From Bacteroidota bacterium (lineage in GTDB: Bacteria; Bacteroidota; Bacteroidia; Chitinophagales; Saprospiraceae), in the NCBI GenBank assembly GCA_030147525.1, contig JASBVF010000007.1, positions 186,001 through 250,000 on the forward strand: a DNA stretch of 64,000 nt, read 5' to 3'. Positions 32,696 through 41,501 of the stretch are shown piece after piece (position 1 is the first letter of the stretch; each line of letters starts with the position of its first letter). The position numbers and the translations under genes are program-made. The notes beneath the pieces were generated by a model that was not told the origin of the DNA, made no database searches, and saw only the letters and a program-made list of their open reading frames with translations.

Positions 32696-35323
32696 TCATT
32701 TAGCTTTTTCCAATAGGAGTGCTTTTACGTAGCCTGTCCTTCCGTTGTATTCCACTTTCCACCAGAATTTGCCGGTCTTTTCCGTAACGGTCAGCCTGGT
32801 TCCGGCACCTAATCTTTTTAATACTTTGGAGGAAGCAGTGGCTTGTGTCCTCAAGCTGGTTTCCTGAGTAACCTGGTAGTATTCGCCAGCGGTTTCAAGC
32901 GCTTCCCCGGTGGATAGCAGCAACGCTTTTACGAAGCCGGTCTGCCCGTTGTAATCAACTTTCCACCAGTATTTTTGCGTTTTCTCCAGCACTCGTACTT
33001 TAGTCCCGGTGCTCAGTCGTTTCAGCACGCCGGATTTGGAATTAGGTTGCTCCCGTAAGCTGGTTGTCTGGCTGATTTGAAATAAAGTTTCATCGAATGC
33101 TTTCATCGACCGGTCGGCTGATTTGTCCTCGATGAGTGGGATATCAGATTTTTTCTGCTCTTTTTCGGAACCGGTTTCAGCTATGCCAAGTGCTGGTTTT
33201 TTAATACTGACAGAATCTGTTGCCACCACTTTTTTCAGGGGCTTGGCCGTAGTTTTTTCAGAGATTAAAACTGCCTTGATTTGTGTGTTGACCTGGTCGA
33301 TCCCTCGTTTGGCCATCTTTGTGTCGGGGTGCTCTTCTCCGGGATTGACTTTCCAGATGTCGTATGCTTTTTCGTAAAATAGCCCTGCTTTTTCATATTC
33401 CCTTTTGATCTGGTACAGTACGCCGATTTTGTAGCTAAAGGAAGCAATGTCCGGGTGGTTGGGCGCCAGCGTTAGTTTTTGGATGTCATTTCCTTTCAGC
33501 AGGTATTCAACAGCGAGGTCATATTGTCCTGTTTCCTGATAGATCTTACCCAGGTTTTTATAAATCGTAATCAGCGTGGGGTGTGCAGGGTTCAGCACTT
33601 TTTCAAAAATGCGAAGTGCCTGGAACTGGCTTTCCAACGCCTGATCGTACTGGTTTTGGATCAGATAGATGGAGGCGATATTGTTGTGCATCGCGCCAAT
33701 GTTTGCATGCTGAGGGCCCAATGTTTTCTTAAAAATGTCCAGTGCCTTCAGTTGATTTTCCAGTGCCTGATCGTATTGGGCCTGTGCAAGGTATAGCTGG
33801 GCCAGCGTGTTGTAAGAAACAGCCAGTGAAGGGTGATTGGCATTTAAAGCCTGCTCCCGAATGCTCAGAGCTTTCAGGTGATGCGACAGCGACTCGTTGA
33901 ATTGATGCAAAGATTGATAGTCATTGCCTGCATTTTCATACAGGCCGGCAAGGTAGAGATGCCCGGTTCCTGGCTTATTTTCCAGGATATTCAAGGCTTT
34001 TAGCTGATATTCCAGTGCCATTTTATATTGGCCTGATTTCCTGTGATAACCGGATAAACTGTTGTAAGTCTCTGCAAGCAGGGGGTCGTCAGGTGTCAGT
34101 GTTCGCTCCCGGATTGTCAGTGCTTTTTGCTGATATTCCAGAGAAGTGCCGGGTTGTCCCAAAGCCTGGTAAGTGGTTGCAAGATCGGTGTACAGAGCGG
34201 CCAGGCTGGCATCATCGGAGGGTGATTTTTTTTCCAATATTGTCTGAGCCAGAAGACTGTAGAGCAGGGCTATGTCGTATTTGCCCGAATGTCGGTAAAT
34301 TTCTGCCATGCTATTGCACGAATTAGCAATGTCCGGGTGCATGGGGTCTTGCATTTTTTTTCGGATGGTAAATGCTTTTTGCCGGTAGTCGAGCGATGGT
34401 GGGTACCTACCAAGGTTTTCATAAAAATAAGCCGTCTCTTCATAAACATCGGCCAGTTCCAGGGTCTCGTTCCGCCACTTTTGCAGGAGGATAATACATT
34501 TTTCATTAGCCTGGGCGGCGCTGTGGTATTCCAATAGCAGGAAATGAATCTTTGCTTTGAGTTTGAGGCAGTCAGCTGCCTGCCTCAGCTCTTTGACAGT
34601 TCTTCCGTCGGAAGCGGCGGCAATAGTTTCATATTCAAACATTGTGTCATTCAGGAGCACAAGTGCATCATGAATTTTACCGTCCCGGAGGTGTTCGTAG
34701 GTTCCAATGTATGTGTCATTGGCAGCATCCAAATTGATGTAAGCCAACTCACGCACGATAGCAGGTAGTTTTTCTTCTGCTTTTTTTAGTTGTTTTTCCA
34801 GTGCCAATGTTGCCTCTTCAGTGCTATTTACTTTGAGGTTAAGTTCTTTATTAAGCTCTGCGATGAGCAGGTCTTTTTCATGTCCCTCTTTTTGGAGGAT
34901 GGACAATCTGCGGTTGTGTGATGTCTGCAATGCATTTTTGCCAAAAAAAATAAAAGCAGCCTGGCTTTGTGAGAGCTTTTCAGGAGTATCCATAAAAATG
35001 AGGAGGGGATGCTCTTGCACGATGACGGTCTGGGGCAAATCGTACATATTGGTAACTTTCAGGCCCTTCTTTTTTACACTTAATTCAGTGGCAGCATTGT
35101 TATTGCCCCCCGAAAAAATCAAAGTGAACTGACCTTTTCGATTTGTTTTAACAGAAGCGGTCTGTGCTGTCCGGACTTCAGCTCGTTTGACGTACTGAGT
35201 CTTCCCTGTTTCGTAGTGGCTGTTGCGCACGGAAACCTGACCGTGCAAAGTGACTTGCTGTGCCTCGCAAAAAAGAGAAAAACAAAGGCAGCAGGCGAGG
35301 AGTGTTTGTTTCAAGTTTTCCAT
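32696..35323 (-). CDS. Secreted TPR protein with two C-terminal SH3b domains
   Basis: The 875-aa protein has a signal peptide (ending FCEAQQ). A short beta-domain of the carboxypeptidase-regulatory-like type covers residues ~25-110 (VSVRNSHYETGKTQ, AEVRTAQTASVKTNRKG). A coiled coil runs to about 190. Ten or more kinesin-light-chain-type TPRs follow at 42-residue spacing (YDQALENQLKALDIFKKTLG-type). At the C-terminus are two bacterial SH3 domains, each with TSLR...GVLKRL..GT and W..V.Y.G..GYVKALLL. SH3b domains often bind peptidoglycan peptides, so a cell-wall-associated scaffold in the periplasm is likely. Confidence 0.9.
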   Translation of the reverse strand: MENLKQTLLACCLCFSLFCEAQQVTLHGQVSVRNSHYETGKTQYVKRAEVRTAQTASVKTNRKGQFTLIFSGGNNNAATELSVKKKGLKVTNMYDLPQTVIVQEHPLLIFMDTPEKLSQSQAAFIFFGKNALQTSHNRRLSILQKEGHEKDLLIAELNKELNLKVNSTEEATLALEKQLKKAEEKLPAIVRELAYINLDAANDTYIGTYEHLRDGKIHDALVLLNDTMFEYETIAAASDGRTVKELRQAADCLKLKAKIHFLLLEYHSAAQANEKCIILLQKWRNETLELADVYEETAYFYENLGRYPPSLDYRQKAFTIRKKMQDPMHPDIANSCNSMAEIYRHSGKYDIALLYSLLAQTILEKKSPSDDASLAALYTDLATTYQALGQPGTSLEYQQKALTIRERTLTPDDPLLAETYNSLSGYHRKSGQYKMALEYQLKALNILENKPGTGHLYLAGLYENAGNDYQSLHQFNESLSHHLKALSIREQALNANHPSLAVSYNTLAQLYLAQAQYDQALENQLKALDIFKKTLGPQHANIGAMHNNIASIYLIQNQYDQALESQFQALRIFEKVLNPAHPTLITIYKNLGKIYQETGQYDLAVEYLLKGNDIQKLTLAPNHPDIASFSYKIGVLYQIKREYEKAGLFYEKAYDIWKVNPGEEHPDTKMAKRGIDQVNTQIKAVLISEKTTAKPLKKVVATDSVSIKKPALGIAETGSEKEQKKSDIPLIEDKSADRSMKAFDETLFQISQTTSLREQPNSKSGVLKRLSTGTKVRVLEKTQKYWWKVDYNGQTGFVKALLLSTGEALETAGEYYQVTQETSLRTQATASSKVLKRLGAGTRLTVTEKTGKFWWKVEYNGRTGYVKALLLEKAK

Positions 35324-35723
35324 AGTTGTTCCTTTGGCTTTTGATCTACTGTAAATATATTCTTTCGGCGGCAGATTTCAAACCAAAACAGGGCTATTTA
35401 CACGTCAATCTGTAGAATGAACTTAAATAAACTCAAGGTGAAATGGCTGGAACTAAGAACGGTGAGAGGTGTGAAATAAGTGAGTGCTAACTTATGGCTT
35501 TCAATCTGTGACGGGAAGAAGAATTGTTGAGGGTGTAGATTTCCAAATTATGCAGCCGGAACAGTAAGCAGTAGAAGAATTTGGTCCTGTTTTCTGTACT
35601 TTTTTTAAAAAAAAATAGCGTTACCAATGTGAGCGCAACGTGATAAAATGCAATACGCTTCCTTTATTGATAACGCTATATTTTATGTTTAAAACCTTTG
35701 CTTCCAAAGGCTTTTGGTGAAAA
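35324..35723. other. 400-bp intergenic region with the purA terminator
   Basis: Besides the terminator at 35607-35679 the stretch is AT-rich with no supported ORF. It holds the promoter region of the TPR-SH3b gene (minus strand), but no exact TAnnTTTG was found near its start. Confidence 0.5.
35607..35679 (-). terminator. purA terminator
   Basis: TAACGCTAT at 35671 pairs with ATAGCGTTA at 35615. On the minus strand the second arm runs into a nine-T tract. The ~47-nt loop is unusually long but contains further pairing. Confidence 0.65.
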
Positions 35724-37007
35724 TCAAACTTTGGCCATTTCCTTCAAAATCAAACTGCTCCGTTCAGGTCCGGTGGAGACCATTGTGACCGGAACGCCGA
35801 GGTATTCCTCCAGAAAACGCAGATACTGTCTGGCCGTTTTGGGCAGTGCTTCGAATTCCGTTACATCTTCTAAAGATTGCTCCCATCCGTCAAAACTTTC
35901 GTAAACCGGGTCGACAGGTACGCCGCAGAGGTCGTAGGGAAGTTCCGTATGGTTGGCTCCGTCGTAGGAGTAGTGTGTAGCAGCTTTGATTTCCTTGAAA
36001 ATATTCAGGACATCGATTTTCGTAACGACCAGTTGACTGACGCCGTTCAGCATGATCGTGTATCGAAGTTGCGGAAGGTCAATCCATCCGCAGCGGCGTG
36101 GGCGGCCGGTGGTTGCGCCAAATTCCCCGCCTTCCTTGCGCAGCAATTCGCCCGTTTCATCGTGCAACTCAGTGGGGAATGGCCCGCTGCCAACACGGGT
36201 GCAATAGGCTTTCGTGATGCCAATCACTTCGCCGATGGTGCGGGGCGCTACGCCAAGGCCGTTGCAGACACCTGCGGTGACGGTGTTCGAAGATGTAACG
36301 AAAGGATAGGTGCCAAAGTCGATGTCAAGCATTGAGCCCTGAGCGCCTTCGGCGAGTATGCTTTTGCCCTGTGCCAGTTGTTCGTTGATGAAATATTCCC
36401 CGTCCACGAGCTTGAGCGAACGCAGAATTTCCACTGCTTCGAAGAATTGTTTCTCTTCTCCATCCAGGTCGAAAGCGATATCGGGCAGTGCTTTCAGCAA
36501 GCCTAGATGTTTGTGCTTTAGGTTTTCGTAGCGCTGTTGAAACTCGTCGAGCAGGATATCTCCGACCCGCAGACCGTTGCGACCGGTTTTATCCATGTAA
36601 GTCGGGCCAATTCCTTTAAGTGTGGAACCAATCTTATCATGGCCTTTAGCTGCTTCGTTGGCAGCGTCGAGGTAGCGATGCGTGGGGAGAATCAGATGGG
36701 CTTTCTTTGCTACGAGCAGGCGGCTGCGGTATTCAAAACCTGCGTTGTCGAGGTTTTCCAGTTCTTTCCGCAGCGTGATCGGATCGATGACCACACCGTT
36801 GCCGATGAGGTTAATCAGGTTTTGCCGGAAAATGCCCGAAGGCACGGTATGCAGGACGAATTTTTTTCCGTCAAATTTCAATGTGTGTCCGGCGTTTGGT
36901 CCTCCCTGGAAGCGAGCGACGATGTCGTAGCTTTTGGCCAGGTAATCCACAATTTTTCCTTTTCCCTCGTCGCCCCACTGGAGGCCGAGTATTACGTCTA
37001 TTGCCAT
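35724..37007 (-). CDS. purA: Adenylosuccinate synthase
   Basis: PurA (427 aa) joins IMP and aspartate with GTP in the first step to AMP. The start MAIDVILGLQWGDEGKGKIV contains the GTP-binding loop with catalytic Asp13. GGPNAGHT is the IMP-binding motif (His41 region). GPTYMDKTGRNGLR, TTGRPRRCGW and VTKIDVL complete the set. Length is normal. It lies 88 bp downstream of the Fur-family gene on the same strand, separated by an iterated-word hairpin. purH is 17 kb away. Confidence 0.97.
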   Translation of the reverse strand: MAIDVILGLQWGDEGKGKIVDYLAKSYDIVARFQGGPNAGHTLKFDGKKFVLHTVPSGIFRQNLINLIGNGVVIDPITLRKELENLDNAGFEYRSRLLVAKKAHLILPTHRYLDAANEAAKGHDKIGSTLKGIGPTYMDKTGRNGLRVGDILLDEFQQRYENLKHKHLGLLKALPDIAFDLDGEEKQFFEAVEILRSLKLVDGEYFINEQLAQGKSILAEGAQGSMLDIDFGTYPFVTSSNTVTAGVCNGLGVAPRTIGEVIGITKAYCTRVGSGPFPTELHDETGELLRKEGGEFGATTGRPRRCGWIDLPQLRYTIMLNGVSQLVVTKIDVLNIFKEIKAATHYSYDGANHTELPYDLCGVPVDPVYESFDGWEQSLEDVTEFEALPKTARQYLRFLEEYLGVPVTMVSTGPERSSLILKEMAKV

Positions 37008-37018
37008 TCTTTGTGAAG

Positions 37019-37102
37019 GATTGGAGGATTGGAGGATTGGAGGATTGGAGGAAAAGCACGCTCGGTAACTTCAATCCTCCAATCCTTCAATCCTTCAATC
37101 CT
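37019..37102 (-). repeat. Iterated GGATTGGA-word hairpin between fur-like gene and purA
   Basis: Four to five copies of GGATTGGA on the plus strand face TCCAATCCT-type words about 35 nt later, giving a long stem with slippage. The distal words include the last codons and TGA stop of the Fur-family gene. It would sit between the two coding regions in any shared transcript. Confidence 0.8.
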
Positions 37103-37568
37103 TGTTTTTCGTTTTTTCGCACGCCCCTGCGCAGTCGCCGTAGAGGTTGAGCGAGTGATAAGTTACATTAAATTTGAGAAGCTCTCCCATCGTATCTTTG
37201 ATTTGCTGGATACGGGGATCACAAAATTCAAACACCTTACCGCAATCGTTGCAGATGAGGTGGTCGTGTTGTTTGTATCCGTAGGATTTTTCGTAGAGCG
37301 CCAGGTTTTTTCCGAATTGGTGGCGCTTGACAAGGTCGCAGTTGACCAGCAATTCCAGCGTATTGTACACCGTAGCCCGGCTGACCCGGTAGCTCTGGTT
37401 TTTCATGTGGATGTACAGTGCTTCGGCGTCGAAGTGGTCGTTGCGACGATATATTTCTTCGAGGATTGCGAAACGCTCCGGCGTTTTTCGGAAAGCGTTC
37501 TGCTCAAGATGGGAAGCGAAGATATTTTTAACTTCCTGAATGATTACTTCTTCATTTCTGACATTCAT
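37095..37568 (-). CDS. Fur-family metal-responsive regulator
   Basis: The 157-aa protein has an N-terminal winged helix (FRKTPERFAILEEIYRRND and VSRATVYNTLELLV). A dimerisation domain follows with the His-rich metal-binding segment GYKQHDHLICNDCGKVFEF. This contains HDH and a CxxC. A second Cys pair is not evident at the end. Residue patterns do not separate Fur, Zur or PerR. Promoter -7 element TACCTTTG lies on the minus strand at 37594-37601. It is divergent from rnpA. Confidence 0.9.
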   Translation of the reverse strand: MNVRNEEVIIQEVKNIFASHLEQNAFRKTPERFAILEEIYRRNDHFDAEALYIHMKNQSYRVSRATVYNTLELLVNCDLVKRHQFGKNLALYEKSYGYKQHDHLICNDCGKVFEFCDPRIQQIKDTMGELLKFNVTYHSLNLYGDCAGACEKTKNKD

Positions 37569-37593
37569 GCATCAACTTTTCAAAAAGAAACAA

Positions 37594-37601
37594 CAAAGGT
37601 A
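37594..37601 (-). promoter_or_regulatory. -7 element of the Fur-family gene
   Basis: TACCTTTG on the minus strand, 26 nt before the start codon. The -33 position shows only a weak TTGA. Confidence 0.55.
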
Positions 37602-37616
37602 GAGAAAAGGTCGGGA

Positions 37617-37715
37617 ATGGAGGTTCAAGGTTTTGAGGTTTTAGGGTTTTGGAGTTTTATGGTTTCCAGAAACCGCAAAACCTCAGAACTATAAAACTCC
37701 AAAACCCTATCCCCG
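37617..37715. repeat. Iterated-word inverted repeat between divergent genes
   Basis: The left arm repeats GGTTTTGAG/GGTTTTAGG/TTTTGGAG words. The right arm repeats CAAAACCTCAG and CTCCAAAACCC. Pairing centres on GGTTTCCAGAAACC. Unlike most others it lies between divergent genes, so it cannot be a terminator for either. Confidence 0.65.
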
Positions 37716-37745
37716 ATAGCCCAAAAATACCTTACTTCGCATCCG

Positions 37746-38174
37746 ATGAAACGATTCACCTTCAAAAAAACGGAGCGGCTGAAAAGCGCCAAGACCATTG
37801 CCCGGTTGTTCAAAGAGGGACAATCGTTCGGCGTGTACCCGTTGCGGCTGGTTTGGATGAAACAGGAGGAGGTGAAAGGCGATGCGCCCGTTCAGTTCAC
37901 AGTGAGTGTGGCGAAGAAGAATTTTAAATCCGCCGTTGCCCGCAATCGCATCAAACGCAAGGTGCGGGAAGCCTGGCGGCTGCACAAACCCCGGCTGTAC
38001 CGGAAGTTGCAGGGCACTGAGGGACAGTTGGCCTTCATGGTGCTTTACACGGCAAAGGAAGATTTGCCGATACAGCAAATCGAGAAGGCCATGCAGACGA
38101 TGGTTCATATTTTTATCAAAAAAAATATTCCCCCTGTTGACAACCGGAAGGATGGCCCGGTCCCACTTTCGTGA
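37746..38174 (+). CDS. rnpA: Ribonuclease P protein component
   Basis: The 142-aa basic protein is the protein subunit of RNase P, which cuts 5' leaders from pre-tRNA. The RNR motif is SVAKKNFKSAVARNRIKRKVREAWR-like (split here as SVAKKNFKSAV, then ARNRIKRKVREAWR). The N-terminal FTFKKTERLKSAKTIARLFK is typical. rpmH, which often precedes it, is not present. The next gene starts 16 bp downstream. Confidence 0.95.
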   Translation: MKRFTFKKTERLKSAKTIARLFKEGQSFGVYPLRLVWMKQEEVKGDAPVQFTVSVAKKNFKSAVARNRIKRKVREAWRLHKPRLYRKLQGTEGQLAFMVLYTAKEDLPIQQIEKAMQTMVHIFIKKNIPPVDNRKDGPVPLS

Positions 38175-38189
38175 CAAAATCATCTGACT

Positions 38190-38711
38190 ATGCACAAAAC
38201 CTGGATACTCGTTATTCTTTTTCTGGCTTTGGGTGAAATGACCTTTGCCCAGAAATTCCTGCAACTCGAAAAAGTACACAGCCCGAAAACCCGGAAATAT
38301 TACGCCGGCGACGAAATCACCTTTCAGCTCAACAACGGCCAATGGTACACCCGTGTCATCGAGGATGTTTCTTACGAACAAAAGGCAGTGCTGTTTGCCA
38401 ACGGGTTTGTCAGTGTGGACAGCATCGTGGCATTCCGTTCCTTCAAAAATGCACAGTGGTCGAGGCCCATTGGAAATCAACTGTTCAACTTTGCGATAGC
38501 GTGGGTACTCTTTTCGGCCATCGATCAGGCCGTGAGCGATGAACCGTTCCAGGACATTCCAAACTCAACCTACATCATCCCCGCTACCAGCGTAGCCACG
38601 GGTTTTGGACTCAAAAAACTATTCAAACAACGAACCTTCCAGATGGCGAAAAACAAGAAAGGCGAGGACCGGAAATGGCGGTTAAGGGTGCTGGATTTGA
38701 ATGTGAAATAA
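38190..38711 (+). CDS. Putative secreted or membrane protein of unknown function
   Basis: The 173-aa protein starts with a signal peptide (MHKTWILVILFLALGEMTFAQ). A small beta-domain follows (residues 25-95; YYAGDEITFQLNNGQWYTR). A hydrophobic stretch around 98-115 (LFNFAIAWVLFSAIDQ) could be a membrane helix. The C-terminal segment is basic (MAKNKKGEDRKWRLR). No family is recognised. It is 16 bp behind rnpA and probably shares its transcript. Confidence 0.75.
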   Translation: MHKTWILVILFLALGEMTFAQKFLQLEKVHSPKTRKYYAGDEITFQLNNGQWYTRVIEDVSYEQKAVLFANGFVSVDSIVAFRSFKNAQWSRPIGNQLFNFAIAWVLFSAIDQAVSDEPFQDIPNSTYIIPATSVATGFGLKKLFKQRTFQMAKNKKGEDRKWRLRVLDLNVK

Positions 38712-38712
38712 T

Positions 38713-38862
38713 CTTTAAAAGCAGGCGAGTTTGCGAGCAGGCAAGTAGGCTTTAACCTGATTTTTCATTATTTAGATGCCGCTGTTTATAATTGAAATAC
38801 AAAAACTTCCTGCATTTTTGCGCCCCTTTAAACCTTTAAACCTATAAACTTTTCAACCTCCA
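38713..38862. repeat. Low-complexity word repeats before ettA
   Basis: GCAGGCGAGTTTGCGAGCAG-type words follow the upstream stop codon. Three AAACCTTT/AAACCTAT words precede the ettA start. CATTTTTG at 38813 with CGCCCC downstream resembles a -7 element. Confidence 0.45.
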
Positions 38863-38867
38863 CTAAA

Positions 38868-40547
38868 ATGGCTGACAATAAAATCATCTTCTCCATGTCG
38901 GGCGTCTCCAAGACGTTCCCGCCGCAAAAACAGGTGCTGAAAAACATCTGGCTTTCCTTTTTCTATGGCGCCAAGATCGGCGTGCTCGGTCTCAACGGTT
39001 CCGGTAAATCCACCCTGCTGAAGATCATCGCCGGGCTGGACCAGAATTACGAAGGAAAAATCGAATTCGAAAAACAATTCAAGATAGGTTACCTGCCGCA
39101 GGAGCCGGAATTGGATGAAACCAAAACCGTTCGCCAGGTCGTCGAGGAAGGCATGGGCGAACTCATGGCCGTGATGAAAGAATACGAGGAGGTGAACGCC
39201 AAATTCGCCGAACCGATGAGCGACGACGACATGAACAAACTCATCGAGCGCCAGGGCGAACTGATGGACATCCTCGAAAGTAAAAACGCCTGGGAACTCG
39301 ACCACAAACTCGAACGGGCCATGGACGCCCTGCGTTGTCCGCCCGACGATGCGCCGGTGAAAGTGCTTTCCGGTGGTGAGCGCCGTCGTGTGGCCCTTGC
39401 CCGTCTGCTGCTCTCCGAACCCGACATCCTCCTGCTCGATGAGCCTACCAACCACCTCGATGCCGAAAGTATCGACTGGCTGGAACAATACCTGCAAAGT
39501 TTCCCAGGCACGGTCATCGCCGTTACGCACGACCGTTACTTCCTGGACAACGTCGCCGGTTGGATCCTGGAATTGGATCGTGGCGAGGGCATTCCATGGG
39601 AAGGAAATTACAGCAGCTGGCTGGAGCAAAAGGCCAAGCGCCTCGAAATGGAGCAAAAAGCCGAAGACAAGCGCAAGAAAACGCTGGAGCGTGAGTTGGA
39701 GTGGATTCGCATGAGCCCGAAAGCCCGCCAGGCAAAAGGGAAGGCACGTCTCAACGCTTACGACAAACTCGCCGGCGAGGAGATGAAAACCAAGGAGGCC
39801 AAGCTCGAAATCTCCATCCCGCCAGGCCCACGCCTCGGTGATGTGGTGATCAATGCGGAGAATTTGAGCAAAGCCTTCGACGGGCGGGTGCTGTTCGATG
39901 ATTTTTCTTTTTCCGTTCCGAAAAACTCCATCGTCGGCATCATCGGCCCTAACGGCGTTGGTAAAACGACGCTCTTCCGCATGATCATGGGTCAGCAAAA
40001 ACCGGACAGCGGCTCGATTACCATCGGTGAAACGGTCAAAACTTCCTACGTCGATCAGTCGCACGACGCCATCAACCCGGAAAAATCGGTTTATGAAATC
40101 GTCTCCGGCGGCCTCGACATCATCAAAGTCGGGAATTATGAAATGAATGCCCGTGCCTACATTTCACGGTTCAACTTCTCCGGTTCCGACCAGCAGAAAA
40201 AAGCGGGCGTACTTTCCGGCGGGGAGCGCAACCGCCTCCACCTCGCCATGACACTGAAGGACGGCGGCAACGTCCTCCTCCTCGACGAGCCGACGAACGA
40301 CATCGACATCAACACCCTGCGTGCGCTGGAAGATGCGCTGGATGCTTTCGCCGGCTGCGTGCTGGTCATCAGCCACGACCGCTGGTTCATCGACCGTTTG
40401 GCCACGCACATTTTATCTTTCGAAGACGAAGGCGAAGTGGTGTTTTTTGAAGGAAATTACCAGGATTACGAAGCGATGAAAAAGGCGAAGCTGGGGGATG
40501 TGACGCCGCACCGGCCGAGGTTTAAGAATTTGTTGAAGACGGGGTGA
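38868..40547 (+). CDS. ettA: Energy-dependent translational throttle protein EttA
   Basis: This 559-aa ABC-F protein has two ATPase cassettes. Walker A motifs are LNGSGKSTLL and GPNGVGKTTLF. Signature motifs are LSGGERRRVALARLL and the EttA-specific LSGGERNRLHLAMTL. Walker B segments are LLLDEPTNHLDAES and LLLDEPTNDIDINT. The arm insert and the basic linker (KRKKTLERELEWIRM) contact the ribosomal E site. EttA gates the first elongation step according to ATP/ADP ratio. It belongs to translation, not transport. The following MITE-like element starts 36 bp after the stop. Confidence 0.95.
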   Translation: MADNKIIFSMSGVSKTFPPQKQVLKNIWLSFFYGAKIGVLGLNGSGKSTLLKIIAGLDQNYEGKIEFEKQFKIGYLPQEPELDETKTVRQVVEEGMGELMAVMKEYEEVNAKFAEPMSDDDMNKLIERQGELMDILESKNAWELDHKLERAMDALRCPPDDAPVKVLSGGERRRVALARLLLSEPDILLLDEPTNHLDAESIDWLEQYLQSFPGTVIAVTHDRYFLDNVAGWILELDRGEGIPWEGNYSSWLEQKAKRLEMEQKAEDKRKKTLERELEWIRMSPKARQAKGKARLNAYDKLAGEEMKTKEAKLEISIPPGPRLGDVVINAENLSKAFDGRVLFDDFSFSVPKNSIVGIIGPNGVGKTTLFRMIMGQQKPDSGSITIGETVKTSYVDQSHDAINPEKSVYEIVSGGLDIIKVGNYEMNARAYISRFNFSGSDQQKKAGVLSGGERNRLHLAMTLKDGGNVLLLDEPTNDIDINTLRALEDALDAFAGCVLVISHDRWFIDRLATHILSFEDEGEVVFFEGNYQDYEAMKKAKLGDVTPHRPRFKNLLKTG

Positions 40548-40583
40548 GATTGCGCTGAACAATCATTTTTCATTAAGTTTAGA

Positions 40584-40812
40584 CGTTCTTTGACAAATCC
40601 CGTGGAAGTCCGAAGGACTTTAATTTGAATAGCTCCGGGTGCAACCCGGAGAATTGAGAAAAGTGGTTAAAACCCTGGAAGGGGTAAATGTAAAACATTG
40701 AAATTCAACCCTTTCAGGGTTGTTCCTTTTCGCTTTGTACCCCGGCTTGCAAGCCGGGGCTATTCGTATTTAAGCCCTTCGGGCTTTCTTCCACGGGATT
40801 TGTCAAAGAACC
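40584..40812. mobile_element. MITE-like palindromic element with 8-bp target duplication
   Basis: The 229-bp element has 24 perfectly inverted bases at its ends (GTTCTTTGACAAATCCCGTG...) plus one mismatched outer base. Internal GC-rich hairpins fill it: GTCCGAAGGAC, CTCCGGGTGCAACCCGGAG, CCCCGGCTTGCAAGCCGGGG and AAGCCCTTCGGGCTT. It encodes nothing. AGTTTAGA lies directly outside both ends (40576-40583 and 40813-40820), the mark of transposition. Tip sequence and the 8-bp duplication resemble the ISL3 family, so it may be moved by such a transposase. The ExbD-like gene begins 9 bp after the right duplication. Confidence 0.85.
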
Positions 40813-40828
40813 AGTTTAGAAAAACGCC

Positions 40829-41383
40829 ATGTGCAAAATCCGTCAAAAAAACCTGCGTCGATTACCGGTAAATTATGCAGTAATCGGAATGACGGATCTG
40901 GCTTTTGCACTGTTAATTATTTTCGTCATTACGGTGGTGCCGGTCGAAGAGAAAGGTCTTTCATTTCATCTCGAAAGTTGGTCGGAAGAACCACCTGATT
41001 TTATAGTCTTACAACAACGGAATGTCTTGTCTATTTGGGTGGATTATGAGAGAAAACTATTTGTCAAAGGAGATCCACTTCCTTTTCAACATCTGACCTC
41101 AACAATAAAAAACCTGGTAAAAAACCCATCGGGATCATTGGATGCTGCTACCGATCCACGGCATATTGCAATTGTAGTTCATTTCTCATGCTACACTCCA
41201 TACAAATATTATCTGTACATGCTTGACAGTATTAAAACAGCCTATAGAGAGATGTGGGAAGAAGAAGCGATAGCAGTTTTTGGGCGCAATTATGACCAAC
41301 TTCTCCCGGCGGAAAAAAGACAAATCCGGAATGCCATTCCAATGACTTTGAGAGAGGATTACTCTGATTGCTACGGATTTTGA
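40829..41383 (+). CDS. Orphan ExbD/TolR-like protein
   Basis: The 184-aa protein has one N-terminal transmembrane helix (VIGMTDLAFALLIIFVITVV) in which an Asp lies at the position of the proton-channel Asp of ExbD/TolR (usually MTPMVDVAFLLLTFF). The periplasmic part ends in a segment that matches Bacteroidota ExbD tails: the FGRNYDQLLPAEKRQIRNAI stretch, then PMTLRED. ExbD works with ExbB and TonB to energise outer-membrane transport, but neither is nearby. Its start is 9 bp from the MITE-like element, so that element now forms its 5' region. Codon use is more AT-rich than in ettA. Confidence 0.75.
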   Translation: MCKIRQKNLRRLPVNYAVIGMTDLAFALLIIFVITVVPVEEKGLSFHLESWSEEPPDFIVLQQRNVLSIWVDYERKLFVKGDPLPFQHLTSTIKNLVKNPSGSLDAATDPRHIAIVVHFSCYTPYKYYLYMLDSIKTAYREMWEEEAIAVFGRNYDQLLPAEKRQIRNAIPMTLREDYSDCYGF

Positions 41384-41501
41384 TTTTGAGACTGTTTGCA
41401 GAGTGTGATGAAGTAGCTTTCCACAACACCCAACCTTTCCTAGTAATCTTTGCATCTTTCCGTCCAGTAAATCCGCTGCCTTGCTGCACAAAATCAATCC
41501 A

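Noticed and set aside
38853-40064. 403-codon minus-strand frame across ettA
   Set aside because: It is antisense to a complete, motif-rich EttA. The frame is open only because of the codon bias of the real gene.
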